DNA from: Lachnospiraceae bacterium
GTDB lineage: Bacteria; Bacillota; Clostridia; Lachnospirales; Lachnospiraceae
Length of the DNA: 38,652 nt
Direction of reading: 5' to 3'
Assembly: GCA_029219245.1 (NCBI GenBank)
Contig: JAQXTA010000048.1
Span: 1 to 38,652, forward strand
Under the pieces are notes generated by a model, which was given only the letters and a program-made list of their open reading frames with translations, was not told where the DNA came from and did not search any database. Positions 24,683 to 34,135 of the stretch are shown piece by piece (the stretch's first letter is position 1; every line of letters starts with the position of its first letter). The position numbers and the translations under genes were made by a program.

Positions 24683-25702
24683 TTAAACTCTTACCATATC
24701 TCTTGTAATTTCCGCAAGACTTCCGGCACCGCACATTGCCATGGTATCTTTTAATTCTCCCGCCAACTTCTCTATGTAGGTCTGAATTCCTTTGGCACCG
24801 CCACCATAAGCTGCTACAACAAACGGTCGGCAGATTAAGACTCCGTCCGCACCCATTGCCAGTGCTTTAAAGATATCGGTTCCGCTGCGGATACCGCCAT
24901 CCACAAATACCTTGACTCCGCTTCCCTGCAAGGCATCCGCAATCTCTGTCAATACTTCTGCCGTTGCCGGACACTGATCTAATACACGTCCTCCATGATT
25001 GCTGACAATGACAGCCAAAGCACCTGCTTGTTTTGCTTTCAAGGCACCTTTTACGGTCATAATCCCTTTTACCATAAAGGGCATACCGGAGAGATTGATG
25101 ATCTCCCGCAGTTCCTCAACGGTCTTACTGCCTGCCGGCGGTGTCATATTCTTCAAAAAAGGAAGACCGGAAGCATCAATATCCATCGCTACGGCAAAGC
25201 AGCCAGCCTCTTTACACAAATTCATTTTTTCCTGAATCGTATTTAAATTCCAGGGCTTTATGGTCGGTATTCCCTGTCCGCCTACTCCTGCAATTGCCTT
25301 CGCTGCCTGAACAACCACTTCCGGATTGGTTCCGTCACCGGTAAAGGCTGCAATTCCGTTTTCCATACAGGTTTTTAACATAAGCGCATTATAGGATAAA
25401 TCATCATATTTCTCACCATAGTGCAGATTAACGGCCCCAACCGGACCGGCAAAAAATGGATATTGAAAGGTATGTCCAAATAACGTAAAGGTTGTATCCG
25501 GCTCCTTATTTTCACACAAGGTATCCATGTTTACCCGAATTTCCTGCCATTTATCAAAATTTCTGGAAGCCGTATCTCCCATTCCTTTCGAACCCGGTCC
25601 CGGTATCTGATTTTTGCACGCTCTGCCGTTACATACCGGGCAGGCTTTACAATAACTGCCAATGCATCCTCTGGCATTTTCCAAAATTTCCTGATAGGTC
25701 AT
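24683..25702 (-). CDS. FMN-dependent alpha-hydroxy-acid dehydrogenase/oxidase with N-terminal Cys cluster
   Basis: A TIM-barrel flavoenzyme of the lactate oxidase/glycolate oxidase/L-lactate dehydrogenase (cytochrome) family. The catalytic base is His236 in VSNHGGRVLDQ, with Arg239, and the FMN phosphate site is DGGIRSGTDIFKALAMGADG. The 339-aa length is normal. Oddly, the N-terminus holds five Cys (13, 18, 21, 24, 29) in a C-x4-C-x2-C-x2-C-x4-C pattern absent from classical members, suggesting a bound Fe-S cluster or metal and electron transfer to something other than O2, as expected in an anaerobe. Substrate uncertain. It follows phoR by 80 bp without a visible terminator. Confidence 0.83.
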   Translation of the reverse strand: MTYQEILENARGCIGSYCKACPVCNGRACKNQIPGPGSKGMGDTASRNFDKWQEIRVNMDTLCENKEPDTTFTLFGHTFQYPFFAGPVGAVNLHYGEKYDDLSYNALMLKTCMENGIAAFTGDGTNPEVVVQAAKAIAGVGGQGIPTIKPWNLNTIQEKMNLCKEAGCFAVAMDIDASGLPFLKNMTPPAGSKTVEELREIINLSGMPFMVKGIMTVKGALKAKQAGALAVIVSNHGGRVLDQCPATAEVLTEIADALQGSGVKVFVDGGIRSGTDIFKALAMGADGVLICRPFVVAAYGGGAKGIQTYIEKLAGELKDTMAMCGAGSLAEITRDMVRV

Positions 25703-25782
25703 ATTTTTCCTTATCCGTCCTTTCTTTCATTTATGCATTTTAACAGCATATTCCCTTCTTTTTACCGGACGGCAGCCTTTCC

Positions 25783-27111
25783 TCATGCGGATGGCATCTG
25801 AAAAGTTATGGTAATATCCGTTCCTTTTCCTACTTCGCTCTTTAAATCTATTTTGGCATTATGTACTGCCACAATATGTTTTACAATGGCAAGCCCCAAT
25901 CCGGTTCCGCCGGTTGATTTGGAACGGCTCTTATCCACGCGATAAAAACGCTCAAAAATCCTCTCCTGATGTTTCTCCGGAATACCGATTCCGGTATCCT
26001 TTATCTCCAGAGTAGGATTTCCATCTATGATATCTGCAATGACGTGTACACTTCCACCCAGATTATTATAACAGATTGCATTATCACAAAGGTTATAAAT
26101 CAGTTCCTCAATCATCTGCCGGTCACCTAAAATATTACATGGATTTCCTTCCATTGTCAAAATAACACTTCTGTTTTCTGCCCGTATCTGAAGCATATCC
26201 ACCGTATCTCTTGCAATATCATATAAACTTATGGTTTCAAACGGCACCTTCTGATCCATGACATCCAGCTCTGACAAACGGATAATATCATTAATCAGAA
26301 CGAGCAGTCTGTTCGCGCTCTGGTGGATACCGGAAGCAAACCGCACAACATCTTCTCCGGAAGCCATTCCGTTTTCAATCAATTCCGAGTAACCGGAAAT
26401 GGCCGCAAGCGGTGTTTTCAGTTCATGGGAAACATTTGCGGTAAATTCCTGTCGCATATTGGCATTTTTCAAGATAGCATCATGCTGTTTTTGAATGGTT
26501 TCCGCAAAGGGCACCAATTCATCGTACACATTCACCTCTGAAATATGATCCATATCGGCTGCCATCTCTTCAATCGGCTTCACAAGGCTCTTCGTAATAA
26601 AATGGGATAAAACTACACAGATTACCGCAAGTCCGAACAAAGACACCGCAATAACGGGCAGTGCACTGTAAAGAATACTCCAGATACTGTGCGCTTCCCT
26701 TGCTACACGAAGCACATTCCCATCCTGTAATAAAATGGTATAATAGTAAGTATTCATCTTCATGGTAGATGACTGCCGGATAGATTGCCCTTCTCCTTTT
26801 AAAAAGGCTTCCATCACCTCCGGCCGCTTTGCATGATTATCCATTTCTTCCGCCGCAACATCACTGTCATACACAACTTTTCCATCCGGTGAAATCATCG
26901 TAATACGAACTTCTTCCACGGAAGAATTATAAATAAGCTGCCTGCCTTCCTGCTGATTTTCAATATCTGCCAGTACATGAGCATAGGTTTTTAAATCGGC
27001 AATTACCTGACGTTGAAACAGACGGTAAAAAACACCAACAACCAGAATCAGGGTAACAATCACCGCCACGAAAGAAATCATCAGAAGCTGCCTGTTAATT
27101 TTCTTCTTCAC
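25783..27111 (-). CDS. phoR: Phosphate-type sensor histidine kinase PhoR
   Basis: 442 aa, starting at GTG with GAGGATG upstream. Two membrane helices (about 10-30 and 150-170) flank a 120-residue extracellular sensor domain, followed by a HAMP-like linker, a HisKA domain with FTANVSHELKTP (His229), and a HATPase with NLCDNAICYN, DTGIGIPE and GTGLGLAIVKHI. It starts 12 nt after phoP and lies downstream of the Na/Pi cotransporter, which together with the pst cluster is why I call it PhoR. The sensor reads phosphate status, probably through PhoU and Pst rather than by binding phosphate. Confidence 0.87.
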   Translation of the reverse strand: MKKKINRQLLMISFVAVIVTLILVVGVFYRLFQRQVIADLKTYAHVLADIENQQEGRQLIYNSSVEEVRITMISPDGKVVYDSDVAAEEMDNHAKRPEVMEAFLKGEGQSIRQSSTMKMNTYYYTILLQDGNVLRVAREAHSIWSILYSALPVIAVSLFGLAVICVVLSHFITKSLVKPIEEMAADMDHISEVNVYDELVPFAETIQKQHDAILKNANMRQEFTANVSHELKTPLAAISGYSELIENGMASGEDVVRFASGIHQSANRLLVLINDIIRLSELDVMDQKVPFETISLYDIARDTVDMLQIRAENRSVILTMEGNPCNILGDRQMIEELIYNLCDNAICYNNLGGSVHVIADIIDGNPTLEIKDTGIGIPEKHQERIFERFYRVDKSRSKSTGGTGLGLAIVKHIVAVHNAKIDLKSEVGKGTDITITFQMPSA

Positions 27112-27123
27112 TGTATCATCCTC

Positions 27124-27807
27124 TTATTCAATTACACTATCCAGAATGTATCCTACATTTCTTACCGTCTTAATCATACCGCCGGCTTCTCCAAGTTTCT
27201 GCCTAAGTGTCTTAATATGCATATCAAGGGTTCTGGATTCCCCCTGAAAGTCAACACCCCAGACATGATTCAAAATAGCCTCTCTGCTCGTCACGATACC
27301 GGCATTTAACATAAGCATTTTTAAAAGTTCATATTCTTTGTAAGTCAGTTCACATAGCTTGCTGTCCACATACACCGCATGCCGTTCACTGTCCAGAAAA
27401 ATCTTCCCGATTGTAAGGCATTTATCTTCATTGCCTTCCCCGCTCCTACGCAACAATGCCTTGACTCTGGAAATCAGTTCCATAACGCCAAAAGGCTTTG
27501 TCAGATAATCGTCCGCACCTGCATCCAAACCTTTTACCTTGTCCATTTCCGTTGTTTTAGCCGTTACGAGAATAATCGGTATTTTTTTTGTAACCGGATT
27601 TTTCCGAAGTTTCTCCACAATCGTAAGACCACCTTCATCCGGCAGCATAATATCAAGCAGAACAAGATTTGGTATGGAATTTTCCAGTGCCTGATAAAAA
27701 TCATGTGCATTTTCATATACAAAAACATCATAGCCACTGTTTTTTAAAGAAAAACTCTCAATTTCACTGATATTTCTATCATCCTCAACGATATATATTT
27801 TACTCAA
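27124..27807 (-). CDS. phoP: Phosphate response regulator PhoP/PhoB
   Basis: OmpR-family regulator: receiver with VEDD, phospho-acceptor Asp52 in LVLLDIMLPDEGG, Lys in DYLTKPFG, and a winged-helix domain ending TVRNVGYILDSVIE. I prefer the TTG start at 27807 (protein MSKIYIVEDD...), because GGAG lies 8 nt before it; the GTG at 27816 and ATG at 27813 sit directly against that ribosome binding site. The gene begins 34 bp after the Na/Pi cotransporter, so it is under the Pho-box promoter at 29673-29721. Its expected targets are the two Pho boxes in this window. Confidence 0.88.
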   Translation of the reverse strand: MSKIYIVEDDRNISEIESFSLKNSGYDVFVYENAHDFYQALENSIPNLVLLDIMLPDEGGLTIVEKLRKNPVTKKIPIILVTAKTTEMDKVKGLDAGADDYLTKPFGVMELISRVKALLRRSGEGNEDKCLTIGKIFLDSERHAVYVDSKLCELTYKEYELLKMLMLNAGIVTSREAILNHVWGVDFQGESRTLDMHIKTLRQKLGEAGGMIKTVRNVGYILDSVIE

Positions 27808-27841
27808 TGTCATCACTCCAAACTTATTATATCATAAATAT

Positions 27842-29614
27842 TTATGGTAACGCATATTTTCCCCTAAAAACATGCTGCAATTCTTTCCATTTCTCTGTCT
27901 CATCTTCACTGAACTCTTCCGTATATCCATGCATTTCCATCGACTCTTCTCTTATCTGCATCACACTCACCACAATATGGGAACAATGTGCTGCAATCCG
28001 CTCACAGCTTGTAACAATGTCCGAAAGAAGGAAGCCAAGTTCAATGGTACATTTTCCTTTACGCAGTCTCTTAATATGGCGTTTCCGTACTTCGGCACTT
28101 AATTCATTAATTACACCGGACAACAATTCTACTTCCCATGCAAGTGCCGCATCCTCATTATCAAATACCTCTATCGTACTGTCTAACATCTCCGCAACTG
28201 CCTTTGTAAAAATACCGATTTCCTCCTGTGCTTTGTTTGAGAAATTCTGTTCTTTTTCCTGCATCTCTTCAAAGGAGTTCACAATGCTTACTGCGTGATC
28301 GGATATCCTTTCAAAATCCCCGATACACTGCAAAAATAACATGGACGTCTGACTGTCCCTTTCGGATAGCTGTTTGCTTCCCAGTTTTAAAAGATAGGTA
28401 CCGATTACATCTTCATACCGATCAATATCTTTTTCCATCTGGACAACAGCTTCCGCGACTTCCGGCTGATAGCCGTTTAGTAATTCCACAGCCCGCATGT
28501 AAGACTCTTTCGCAGTATCTGCCATATTTGCCGTTACCTTCCGGCACTGTTCCATCGCAAGCCCCGGATTGTTGATAAAACGGCTGTCCAGTGTTTTAAT
28601 ATCTTCATCCACATGACGAATACTTATATTTTCCGAAGCATCCTCTTTAATCGTCAGGTATGCAAGTTTTTCCAGCCCGTTTGCAAACGGCAATAGCAGA
28701 CACGTTGCAAAAATATTAAAAATACTATGCACAACGGCAATGCCATAGGCTTCTGCTGCATAATCCATAAAAGCAAAATGTATGACTGCATTTAAACCAT
28801 AGAACAAAAGCATAAAGGCAATCGTTCCAATAATATTAAAATACAGATGTACAATAGCTGCTCTTCGGGCATTTTTCGATGTTCCGATAGACGAAAGAAG
28901 TGCCGTAATACAGGTACCGATATTCTGTCCCATGATAATCGGAATTGCTGTCTGATAGGATACCGCACCGGTTGCACAAAGTGCCTGCAAAATACCAACG
29001 GATGCCGATGAACTCTGTATAACTGCTGTTAATATCATTCCGGCAAACAATCCCAGTATCGGATTGGAAAACATCAACAGAATGTTGGTAAATTCCGGCA
29101 CATCTGCCAACGGTTTTACCGCATTTGACATGGTATCCATACCAAACATCAGGACTGCGAATCCAATCAGAATGAGCGCAATATTCTTTTTCTTTTCCTT
29201 TTTGGAAAACAAAAGAATTCCAACCCCAACAAGTGCCAGAATCGGCGAAAAAGAAGACGGCTTTAACAACTGAACGAAAAAGTTATTACTTTCGATACCG
29301 GACAAACTCAGAATCCATGAAGTAACCGTTGTCCCGATATTGGCTCCCATGATAATGCCGATTGCCTGCGAAAGCTTCATGATTCCGGAATTGACAAAAC
29401 CGACTACCATGACTGTTGTTGCCGAGGAGGATTGAATGACTGCTGTTACACCTGCTCCGAGCAAGACCGCTTTCCATTTATTGGATGTCAATTTTTCCAA
29501 AATGTGCTCCAGTCGACCGCCTGACACTTTGGATAAGCCATCGCCAAGGACATGCATACCATAAAGGAACAGTGCCAACCCGCCAATCATCGTGAGTATC
29601 GAAAAAAAATCCAT
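27842..29614 (-). CDS. Na+/phosphate cotransporter family protein with PhoU-like tail
   Basis: 590 aa. The membrane half holds the two inverted family repeats with signature QSSSATT (near residue 60) and QSSSASV (near 200), the expected substrate/Na+ sites. The C-terminal half (about 350-590) is a soluble helical PhoU-like domain, as in YjbB/NptA-type proteins. Phosphate movement by this family can be uptake or export; the PhoU-like domain suggests regulated flux. AGGAGG precedes the ATG, and three Pho-box repeats lie upstream. It heads an operon with phoP and phoR. Confidence 0.9.
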   Translation of the reverse strand: MDFFSILTMIGGLALFLYGMHVLGDGLSKVSGGRLEHILEKLTSNKWKAVLLGAGVTAVIQSSSATTVMVVGFVNSGIMKLSQAIGIIMGANIGTTVTSWILSLSGIESNNFFVQLLKPSSFSPILALVGVGILLFSKKEKKKNIALILIGFAVLMFGMDTMSNAVKPLADVPEFTNILLMFSNPILGLFAGMILTAVIQSSSASVGILQALCATGAVSYQTAIPIIMGQNIGTCITALLSSIGTSKNARRAAIVHLYFNIIGTIAFMLLFYGLNAVIHFAFMDYAAEAYGIAVVHSIFNIFATCLLLPFANGLEKLAYLTIKEDASENISIRHVDEDIKTLDSRFINNPGLAMEQCRKVTANMADTAKESYMRAVELLNGYQPEVAEAVVQMEKDIDRYEDVIGTYLLKLGSKQLSERDSQTSMLFLQCIGDFERISDHAVSIVNSFEEMQEKEQNFSNKAQEEIGIFTKAVAEMLDSTIEVFDNEDAALAWEVELLSGVINELSAEVRKRHIKRLRKGKCTIELGFLLSDIVTSCERIAAHCSHIVVSVMQIREESMEMHGYTEEFSEDETEKWKELQHVFRGKYALP

Positions 29615-29672
29615 AACAACCTCCTATTATACAATGTACCAAAGCTTATATAATCTGAAATTATCATGGATT

Positions 29673-29721
29673 TATCTTATGCACTATCACGCGATTGTAA
29701 ATTGTATGTAAAATCTAAGTA
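29673..29721 (-). promoter_or_regulatory. Pho box (three 11-bp repeats) and -10 before the Na/Pi cotransporter
   Basis: Minus strand: TTACTT (29721-29716), TTACAT (29710-29705) and TTACAA (29699-29694), each exactly 11 bp apart, then 15 bp to TAAGAT (29678-29673). Family knowledge: Bacillus PhoP binds TT(A/T/C)ACA-type repeats at this period. The layout is the same as at pstS. Confidence 0.75.
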
Positions 29722-29742
29722 AAAGACCGGACGATGTTTCTG

Positions 29743-30405
29743 TTATAGAAGGCGGGTGTTGCACATATCACCGGTTTCTTGGAAAATTTCCCATTCAGCA
29801 ACATTTACCGCATGGTCTCCGATTTTCTCTAAGTATTTTGCAAGCATCAATACATCGACACAATCATCGACATCAGAATTTTCTGTACGAAGAAGCATCA
29901 CCAGATCCTCTTTTACTTTATTAAAAAGCTCATCTACTTTATCATCTCCGGCAATAACATGCTCTGCTTCTTCTTTGTTTCTGCGAAGAAAAACTGCAAC
30001 CGCATCGCAAAACATTTTCTTTGTTACCTCTATCATTTCCGGCATATGCGACGAGATAACTGCCAGATCCTTCATCTGCATACGCAAAAGCAATTCTGCC
30101 ATATCCACTACATGGTCTCCTACCCTTTTGATGTCCGTTACCACTTTCAGACTCGCCGATACGGTTCTTAAATCTCTTGCAATGGGATGTTGTCTGGTAA
30201 TCAAAGACAGGCAACGGTATTCAATTTTTTTCTCCATATCATTAATGGCACTGTCCAGTTCCAGAACGGCTTTAACCCCTTCCTTATCCTGTGCCCCCGC
30301 TGCCTGAAATAAATTATTATAAGCTGCTTCTACACCAAAGCACATTTTTTTCAAGTCTTCTCTCAATTCTGTTAATTCATGTTCAAATACTGTTCTAGGC
30401 GACAT
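29743..30405 (-). CDS. phoU: Phosphate signalling protein PhoU
   Basis: 220 aa, the normal length, all helical, with the two PhoU three-helix repeats and family motifs around RRVGDHVVDMAE-type (KRVGDHVVDMAELL) and LEKIGDHAVNVAEW. PhoU links the Pst transporter to PhoR and prevents excess phosphate uptake. GGAGGGGAAAAGGA precedes the ATG; the gene lies 15 bp after pstB as the last pst operon gene. A separate Pho-box promoter follows. Confidence 0.95.
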   Translation of the reverse strand: MSPRTVFEHELTELREDLKKMCFGVEAAYNNLFQAAGAQDKEGVKAVLELDSAINDMEKKIEYRCLSLITRQHPIARDLRTVSASLKVVTDIKRVGDHVVDMAELLLRMQMKDLAVISSHMPEMIEVTKKMFCDAVAVFLRRNKEEAEHVIAGDDKVDELFNKVKEDLVMLLRTENSDVDDCVDVLMLAKYLEKIGDHAVNVAEWEIFQETGDMCNTRLL

Positions 30406-30420
30406 TCCTTTTCCCCTCCA

Positions 30421-31215
30421 TTAACCAAATCTACCAGTAATGTAATCTTCTGTCCGTTTATCCTTCGGCCTTGAGAAAATATTGTCCGTAGAGTCAAATT
30501 CAACGACCTCACCAACCAGGAAAAATGCCGTATCATCTGAAACACGCGCTGCCTGCTGCATATTGTGCGTTACAACAACTACGGTATACTTTTTCTTCAA
30601 CTCTATCATTAACTCTTCCACTTTCAGGGTAGAAATCGGATCAAGTGCCGAAGTCGGTTCATCCATCAAAAGCACTTCCGGTTCTACTGCCAAAGCTCTT
30701 GCAATACAAAGTCGTTGCTGCTGTCCGCCGGATAATCCCAATGCTGATTTTTTCAGTCTGTCTTTTACCTCATCAAAAATAGCTGCTCCCCGCAGGCTTG
30801 TTTCCACGATTTCATCTAACTTCGCTTTGTTCTTTATGCCATGAATTCTCGGTCCGTAAGCAATATTGTCATAGATACTCATCGGAAACGGATTGGGCTG
30901 CTGAAATACCATACCGATTCTTTTTCGAAGCAATGTCGTATCCACCTTCGGCAGATAAATATCCTCTCCATCCAGATAAACATTCCCTTCAATTTTTACA
31001 CTTTCAATCAAATCATTCATACGGTTCAAGGTCTTCAAAAAAGTAGATTTACCGCATCCGCTCGGTCCGATAAATGCCGTAACCGCATTGGCGCGGATAT
31101 CCATGTCAATATCCTTGAGTGCATGATTTTCTCCATAATACAAATTCAGCTTCCTGGCACTGATTTTTGCAGTGCTGCCTTCTTTTACTACACTATTTGT
31201 TTTACTATTTTCCAT
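30421..31215 (-). CDS. pstB: Phosphate ABC transporter ATP-binding protein PstB
   Basis: Powers high-affinity phosphate import. The ATG at 31215 (264 aa) has AAAGGA 8 nt upstream and is preferred to the ATG at 31254, which overlaps pstA and adds 13 atypical residues. Walker [10 protein letters not shown], PstB-type [13 protein letters not shown], signature LSGGQQQR, Walker [14 protein letters not shown], and switch His in VVTHNMQQA are all present. It lies between pstA and phoU. Confidence 0.97.
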   Translation of the reverse strand: MENSKTNSVVKEGSTAKISARKLNLYYGENHALKDIDMDIRANAVTAFIGPSGCGKSTFLKTLNRMNDLIESVKIEGNVYLDGEDIYLPKVDTTLLRKRIGMVFQQPNPFPMSIYDNIAYGPRIHGIKNKAKLDEIVETSLRGAAIFDEVKDRLKKSALGLSGGQQQRLCIARALAVEPEVLLMDEPTSALDPISTLKVEELMIELKKKYTVVVVTHNMQQAARVSDDTAFFLVGEVVEFDSTDNIFSRPKDKRTEDYITGRFG

Positions 31216-31240
31216 GTTCTGAATCCTTTCCGCTTTTCCT

Positions 31241-32092
31241 TTATCCTTTGGCATTCACATCAAATTTGCCTGCCATATATTTTGTCAGGAAATTGATTGC
31301 AAGTACAATAACCAGCAAAACAACCGCAATACCAAATGCCACATCATACTGCGCTTTCGACATACTCAGATACAACTGAATCGTCAACGTACCGCCGGAC
31401 TCCATAATCTTTGTTAAAAGTCCTTTTCCCGCTTTCGGTAAAAGGTAGCCGCTTCCGGCAGTAAAAAGCAGGGCTGCGGATTCCCCGACAATACGCCCAA
31501 TGGCAAGAATGACCCCTGTTAAAATGCCCGGCATGGCAGACGGTAATAAAATCGTACGAATCATATACCATTTTGTAGCGCCGATTCCAATCGCACCGCT
31601 TCGATAGCTGTCCGGTACCGTTTTGAGTGCTTCCTGCGTGTTTCTGGTAATCAATGGAAGAATCATCAGGGTAAGTGTCAGAGAGCCGGTTAATATGGAA
31701 TAGCCAAATCCTAATGTATTTCCAAAAAATACCATACCAAACAAACCAAAAATAATAGAAGGGATACCGGAAAGTGTTTCCGTCGTAAACTCAATCATTC
31801 TGACAATTCTGCCCGGCTTGGCATATTCATTTAAATAGATTGCAGAACCGATTCCGATAGGTGTTGCAATCAACAAAGTTAACACAACTATGTATAAAGT
31901 ATTTACAATATTTCCTGCGATGCCTGTCGTACCCTTTAAGGTACTTGTTACTGATGTCAGAAAACTCCAGTTGATGCTGGAAATCCCTCGAATAAATACA
32001 TAACCGATAATGCAGACCAGTAAGGCTACGGAAAAGAACGCTGCCAGATAAATAAGCCCCAATACCAACGTATCTTTTGCTTTTCTAGTCAT
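31241..32092 (-). CDS. pstA: Phosphate ABC transporter permease PstA
   Basis: 283 aa, six membrane helices, with the binding-protein-dependent permease loop ([25 protein letters not shown] region) that docks PstB. It overlaps the pstC end by 8 nt, with GGGAGAG as ribosome binding site inside pstC, indicating translational coupling. Partner of PstC in the membrane channel. Confidence 0.96.
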   Translation of the reverse strand: MTRKAKDTLVLGLIYLAAFFSVALLVCIIGYVFIRGISSINWSFLTSVTSTLKGTTGIAGNIVNTLYIVVLTLLIATPIGIGSAIYLNEYAKPGRIVRMIEFTTETLSGIPSIIFGLFGMVFFGNTLGFGYSILTGSLTLTLMILPLITRNTQEALKTVPDSYRSGAIGIGATKWYMIRTILLPSAMPGILTGVILAIGRIVGESAALLFTAGSGYLLPKAGKGLLTKIMESGGTLTIQLYLSMSKAQYDVAFGIAVVLLVIVLAINFLTKYMAGKFDVNAKG

Positions 32093-32999
32093 TTGCTTTC
32101 TCTCCCTTCTTCAATATTCTGCTTAACGTAATATTAATAATCATAATAAAAGCGAAAAGTACCAGACCGATTGTAAATAATACCTGCCTGTGTAACCCAC
32201 TGGCATATCCCATCTCACTGACAATCGCAGTTGTCAGGAATCGGACGGAATTAAACGGTAATGGCATATTAACAGAGCTTCCGGAAACAAGACTGATAGC
32301 CATAGCTTCTCCGATAGCACGTCCGACACCAAGCACAATGGCACTGATAATGCCCGACTTTGCCGCCGGAATAACCACTTTAAAAATTGTCTGGATATGG
32401 GAAGCTCCCAGTGCTAGAGATGCTGCTTTCAGTTGCGGAGAAACGGAACGCATTGCCGACTCACTGATATTGATAACGGTTGGGAGAATCATAACCGCAA
32501 GTACCAAAACAGCCGAGATCAGATTAGCACCGCCTGTAAACTGGTGCGTTTCCGAACCTTTGAACAGACTCTGCTCCCATTTATACATTAGCGGATTCAA
32601 AATCATCAAGCCAAGAAGTCCATAAATAACGGAAGGAATACCTGCAAGTAACTCTACCGCCGGCTTTACAACGGATACCAGCTTTTTGGGTGCAACCTCT
32701 GCCAGAAAAACGGCTGTCAGAAGACCAATCGGTACACCTATTAAAATTGCCATAAAGGTTCCTACAATCGAAGTTAAAATAACATATAAGATACCAAATT
32801 TCGGTTCTGCCGCAGTAGGTTTCCAAGTCGTTGAAAACAGGATTTCCTTGATACCAACCTGAAAGATTGCCGGCATACCATTGAAAATCATATAAAGTGT
32901 AATAGAAACGACTGCCATTACTGCGAAAAACGCGCAAACCGTAAATACGGCCTGCGCTATGAATTCTGCATTCATAATTTTACGTTTTTCAGTTGTCAT
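32085..32999 (-). CDS. pstC: Phosphate ABC transporter permease PstC
   Basis: 304 aa, six membrane helices plus an N-terminal cytoplasmic segment. The family motif LLAGIPSVIYGLLGL and the docking loop ALGASHIQTIFKVVIPAA are present. AAGGAGAG precedes the ATG. It starts only 13 nt after pstS, with no attenuating hairpin between them, although binding-protein genes are often expressed more strongly than their permeases. Confidence 0.96.
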   Translation of the reverse strand: MTTEKRKIMNAEFIAQAVFTVCAFFAVMAVVSITLYMIFNGMPAIFQVGIKEILFSTTWKPTAAEPKFGILYVILTSIVGTFMAILIGVPIGLLTAVFLAEVAPKKLVSVVKPAVELLAGIPSVIYGLLGLMILNPLMYKWEQSLFKGSETHQFTGGANLISAVLVLAVMILPTVINISESAMRSVSPQLKAASLALGASHIQTIFKVVIPAAKSGIISAIVLGVGRAIGEAMAISLVSGSSVNMPLPFNSVRFLTTAIVSEMGYASGLHRQVLFTIGLVLFAFIMIINITLSRILKKGEKAND

Positions 33000-33012
33000 A
33001 AATGCTCTCTCC

Positions 33013-33969
33013 TTAATCCGCTACGATTAAGCCAACGGAAGCGATCAACTCTTTTCCTTCATCCGATTTTAAGTAATCGAACAATGCCTGAACTACCTCA
33101 CTCTGCTCAGAAATTTCACCATTTGTAGCCATTACAAAAGGTCTGCTTAAGAAATAACTGCCTGCTTTGATATTCTCTGCAGTAGGTTCTACACCATCCA
33201 GGCTGAGTGCAAGAACACTATCATCCAGAACATCTAATGAAACATAACCAATTGCGCCCGGAGTCGATGCTACCTTCGCCATAACAGCACCTGTAGAATC
33301 CAGTTCATTGGCATAAGCACATGCATCTTCAATTCCAAGCAATTCTTCAAATGCTCCACGAGTACCGGAACCTGCTTCACGACCAACAACTACGATTGCC
33401 ATATCCTCGCCGCCAAGTTCACTCCAGTTTTTGGTTTCTCCGGTGTAAATGCTAATCAGCTGATCCTTGGTTAATCCGGTTACGGTATTCGCTGCATCTG
33501 TTACAACAGCAATACCATCGATTGCCACAATGTTCTCAACTGCACCGCTTGCTTTTTCTTCATCTTTTAAATTTCTGGAAGAGTTACCGATATCTACACT
33601 ACCTGCCAGAACAGATTCAATACCTGCGGAAGAACCTGTAAATTCAGCCGTTACGGTTACACCGGGATATTTAGCCATAAAACTTTCTGCTACGGCATTT
33701 GCAAGCTTCTCCATGGAAGTGGAACCTGCCATGGAAATTGTTCCACTCAAATCTGCATCTGCTGTTTCTTCTGCTGCTTCTTCCGTCGTATCCTCTGCTG
33801 CTTCTTCTGTTGTAGCTGTGTCTTCTACGGTTTCTTCTGTTGCAGTTTCTTCCGTAGTGGTTTCTGTTGTTTCTGCTGCTTTTTCAGCACCACATCCTGT
33901 CAGGCTTCCTAACATAAGTGCGGTTACACCGATTGCTGCAATTAATTTTGTAACTTTGTTTTTTTTCAT
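33013..33969 (-). CDS. pstS: Phosphate-binding lipoprotein PstS
   Basis: Extracellular phosphate receptor of the Pst importer. I place the start at the ATG at 33969 (MKKNKVTKL, 318 aa), with GAGGAATT directly upstream and a typical signal peptide ending in the lipobox LTGC; the ATG at 34026 would put 19 residues before the signal. After the lipidated Cys comes a Thr/Glu-rich spacer of about 50 residues, then the binding domain with GSTSMEKL, SSAGIESVLAGSVDIGNSSR and GREAGSGTRGAFEEL, all phosphate-contact regions in PstS. First gene of pstSCAB-phoU behind a Pho box. Confidence 0.96.
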   Translation of the reverse strand: MKKNKVTKLIAAIGVTALMLGSLTGCGAEKAAETTETTTEETATEETVEDTATTEEAAEDTTEEAAEETADADLSGTISMAGSTSMEKLANAVAESFMAKYPGVTVTAEFTGSSAGIESVLAGSVDIGNSSRNLKDEEKASGAVENIVAIDGIAVVTDAANTVTGLTKDQLISIYTGETKNWSELGGEDMAIVVVGREAGSGTRGAFEELLGIEDACAYANELDSTGAVMAKVASTPGAIGYVSLDVLDDSVLALSLDGVEPTAENIKAGSYFLSRPFVMATNGEISEQSEVVQALFDYLKSDEGKELIASVGLIVAD

Positions 33970-34082
33970 AATTCCTCTTGTCCTTTCTTCCTTAACAAGG
34001 CATATATGTATTTTATTGACAGACAAGCATCAGAATTGACTGATGTCTTGCCTTATCTGTGCACGAGTTTACCAGACAAACC

Positions 34083-34131
34083 ATTTTACAAACTATCCAA
34101 AACGGGTAATTTTTATGTAAATTTTATGTAA
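34083..34131 (-). promoter_or_regulatory. Pho box (three 11-bp repeats) and -10 before pstS
   Basis: Minus strand: TTACAT (34131-34126), TTACAT (34120-34115) and TTACCC (34109-34104) at exactly 11-bp period, then 15 bp to TAAAAT (34088-34083). The box replaces the -35 element, as expected for a PhoP-activated promoter. Confidence 0.78.
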
Positions 34132-34135
34132 TAAT

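Noticed and set aside
33467-34039. 190-aa plus-strand frame
   Set aside because: Antisense to pstS; its Val/Ser repeats mirror the Thr/Glu-rich spacer of PstS.
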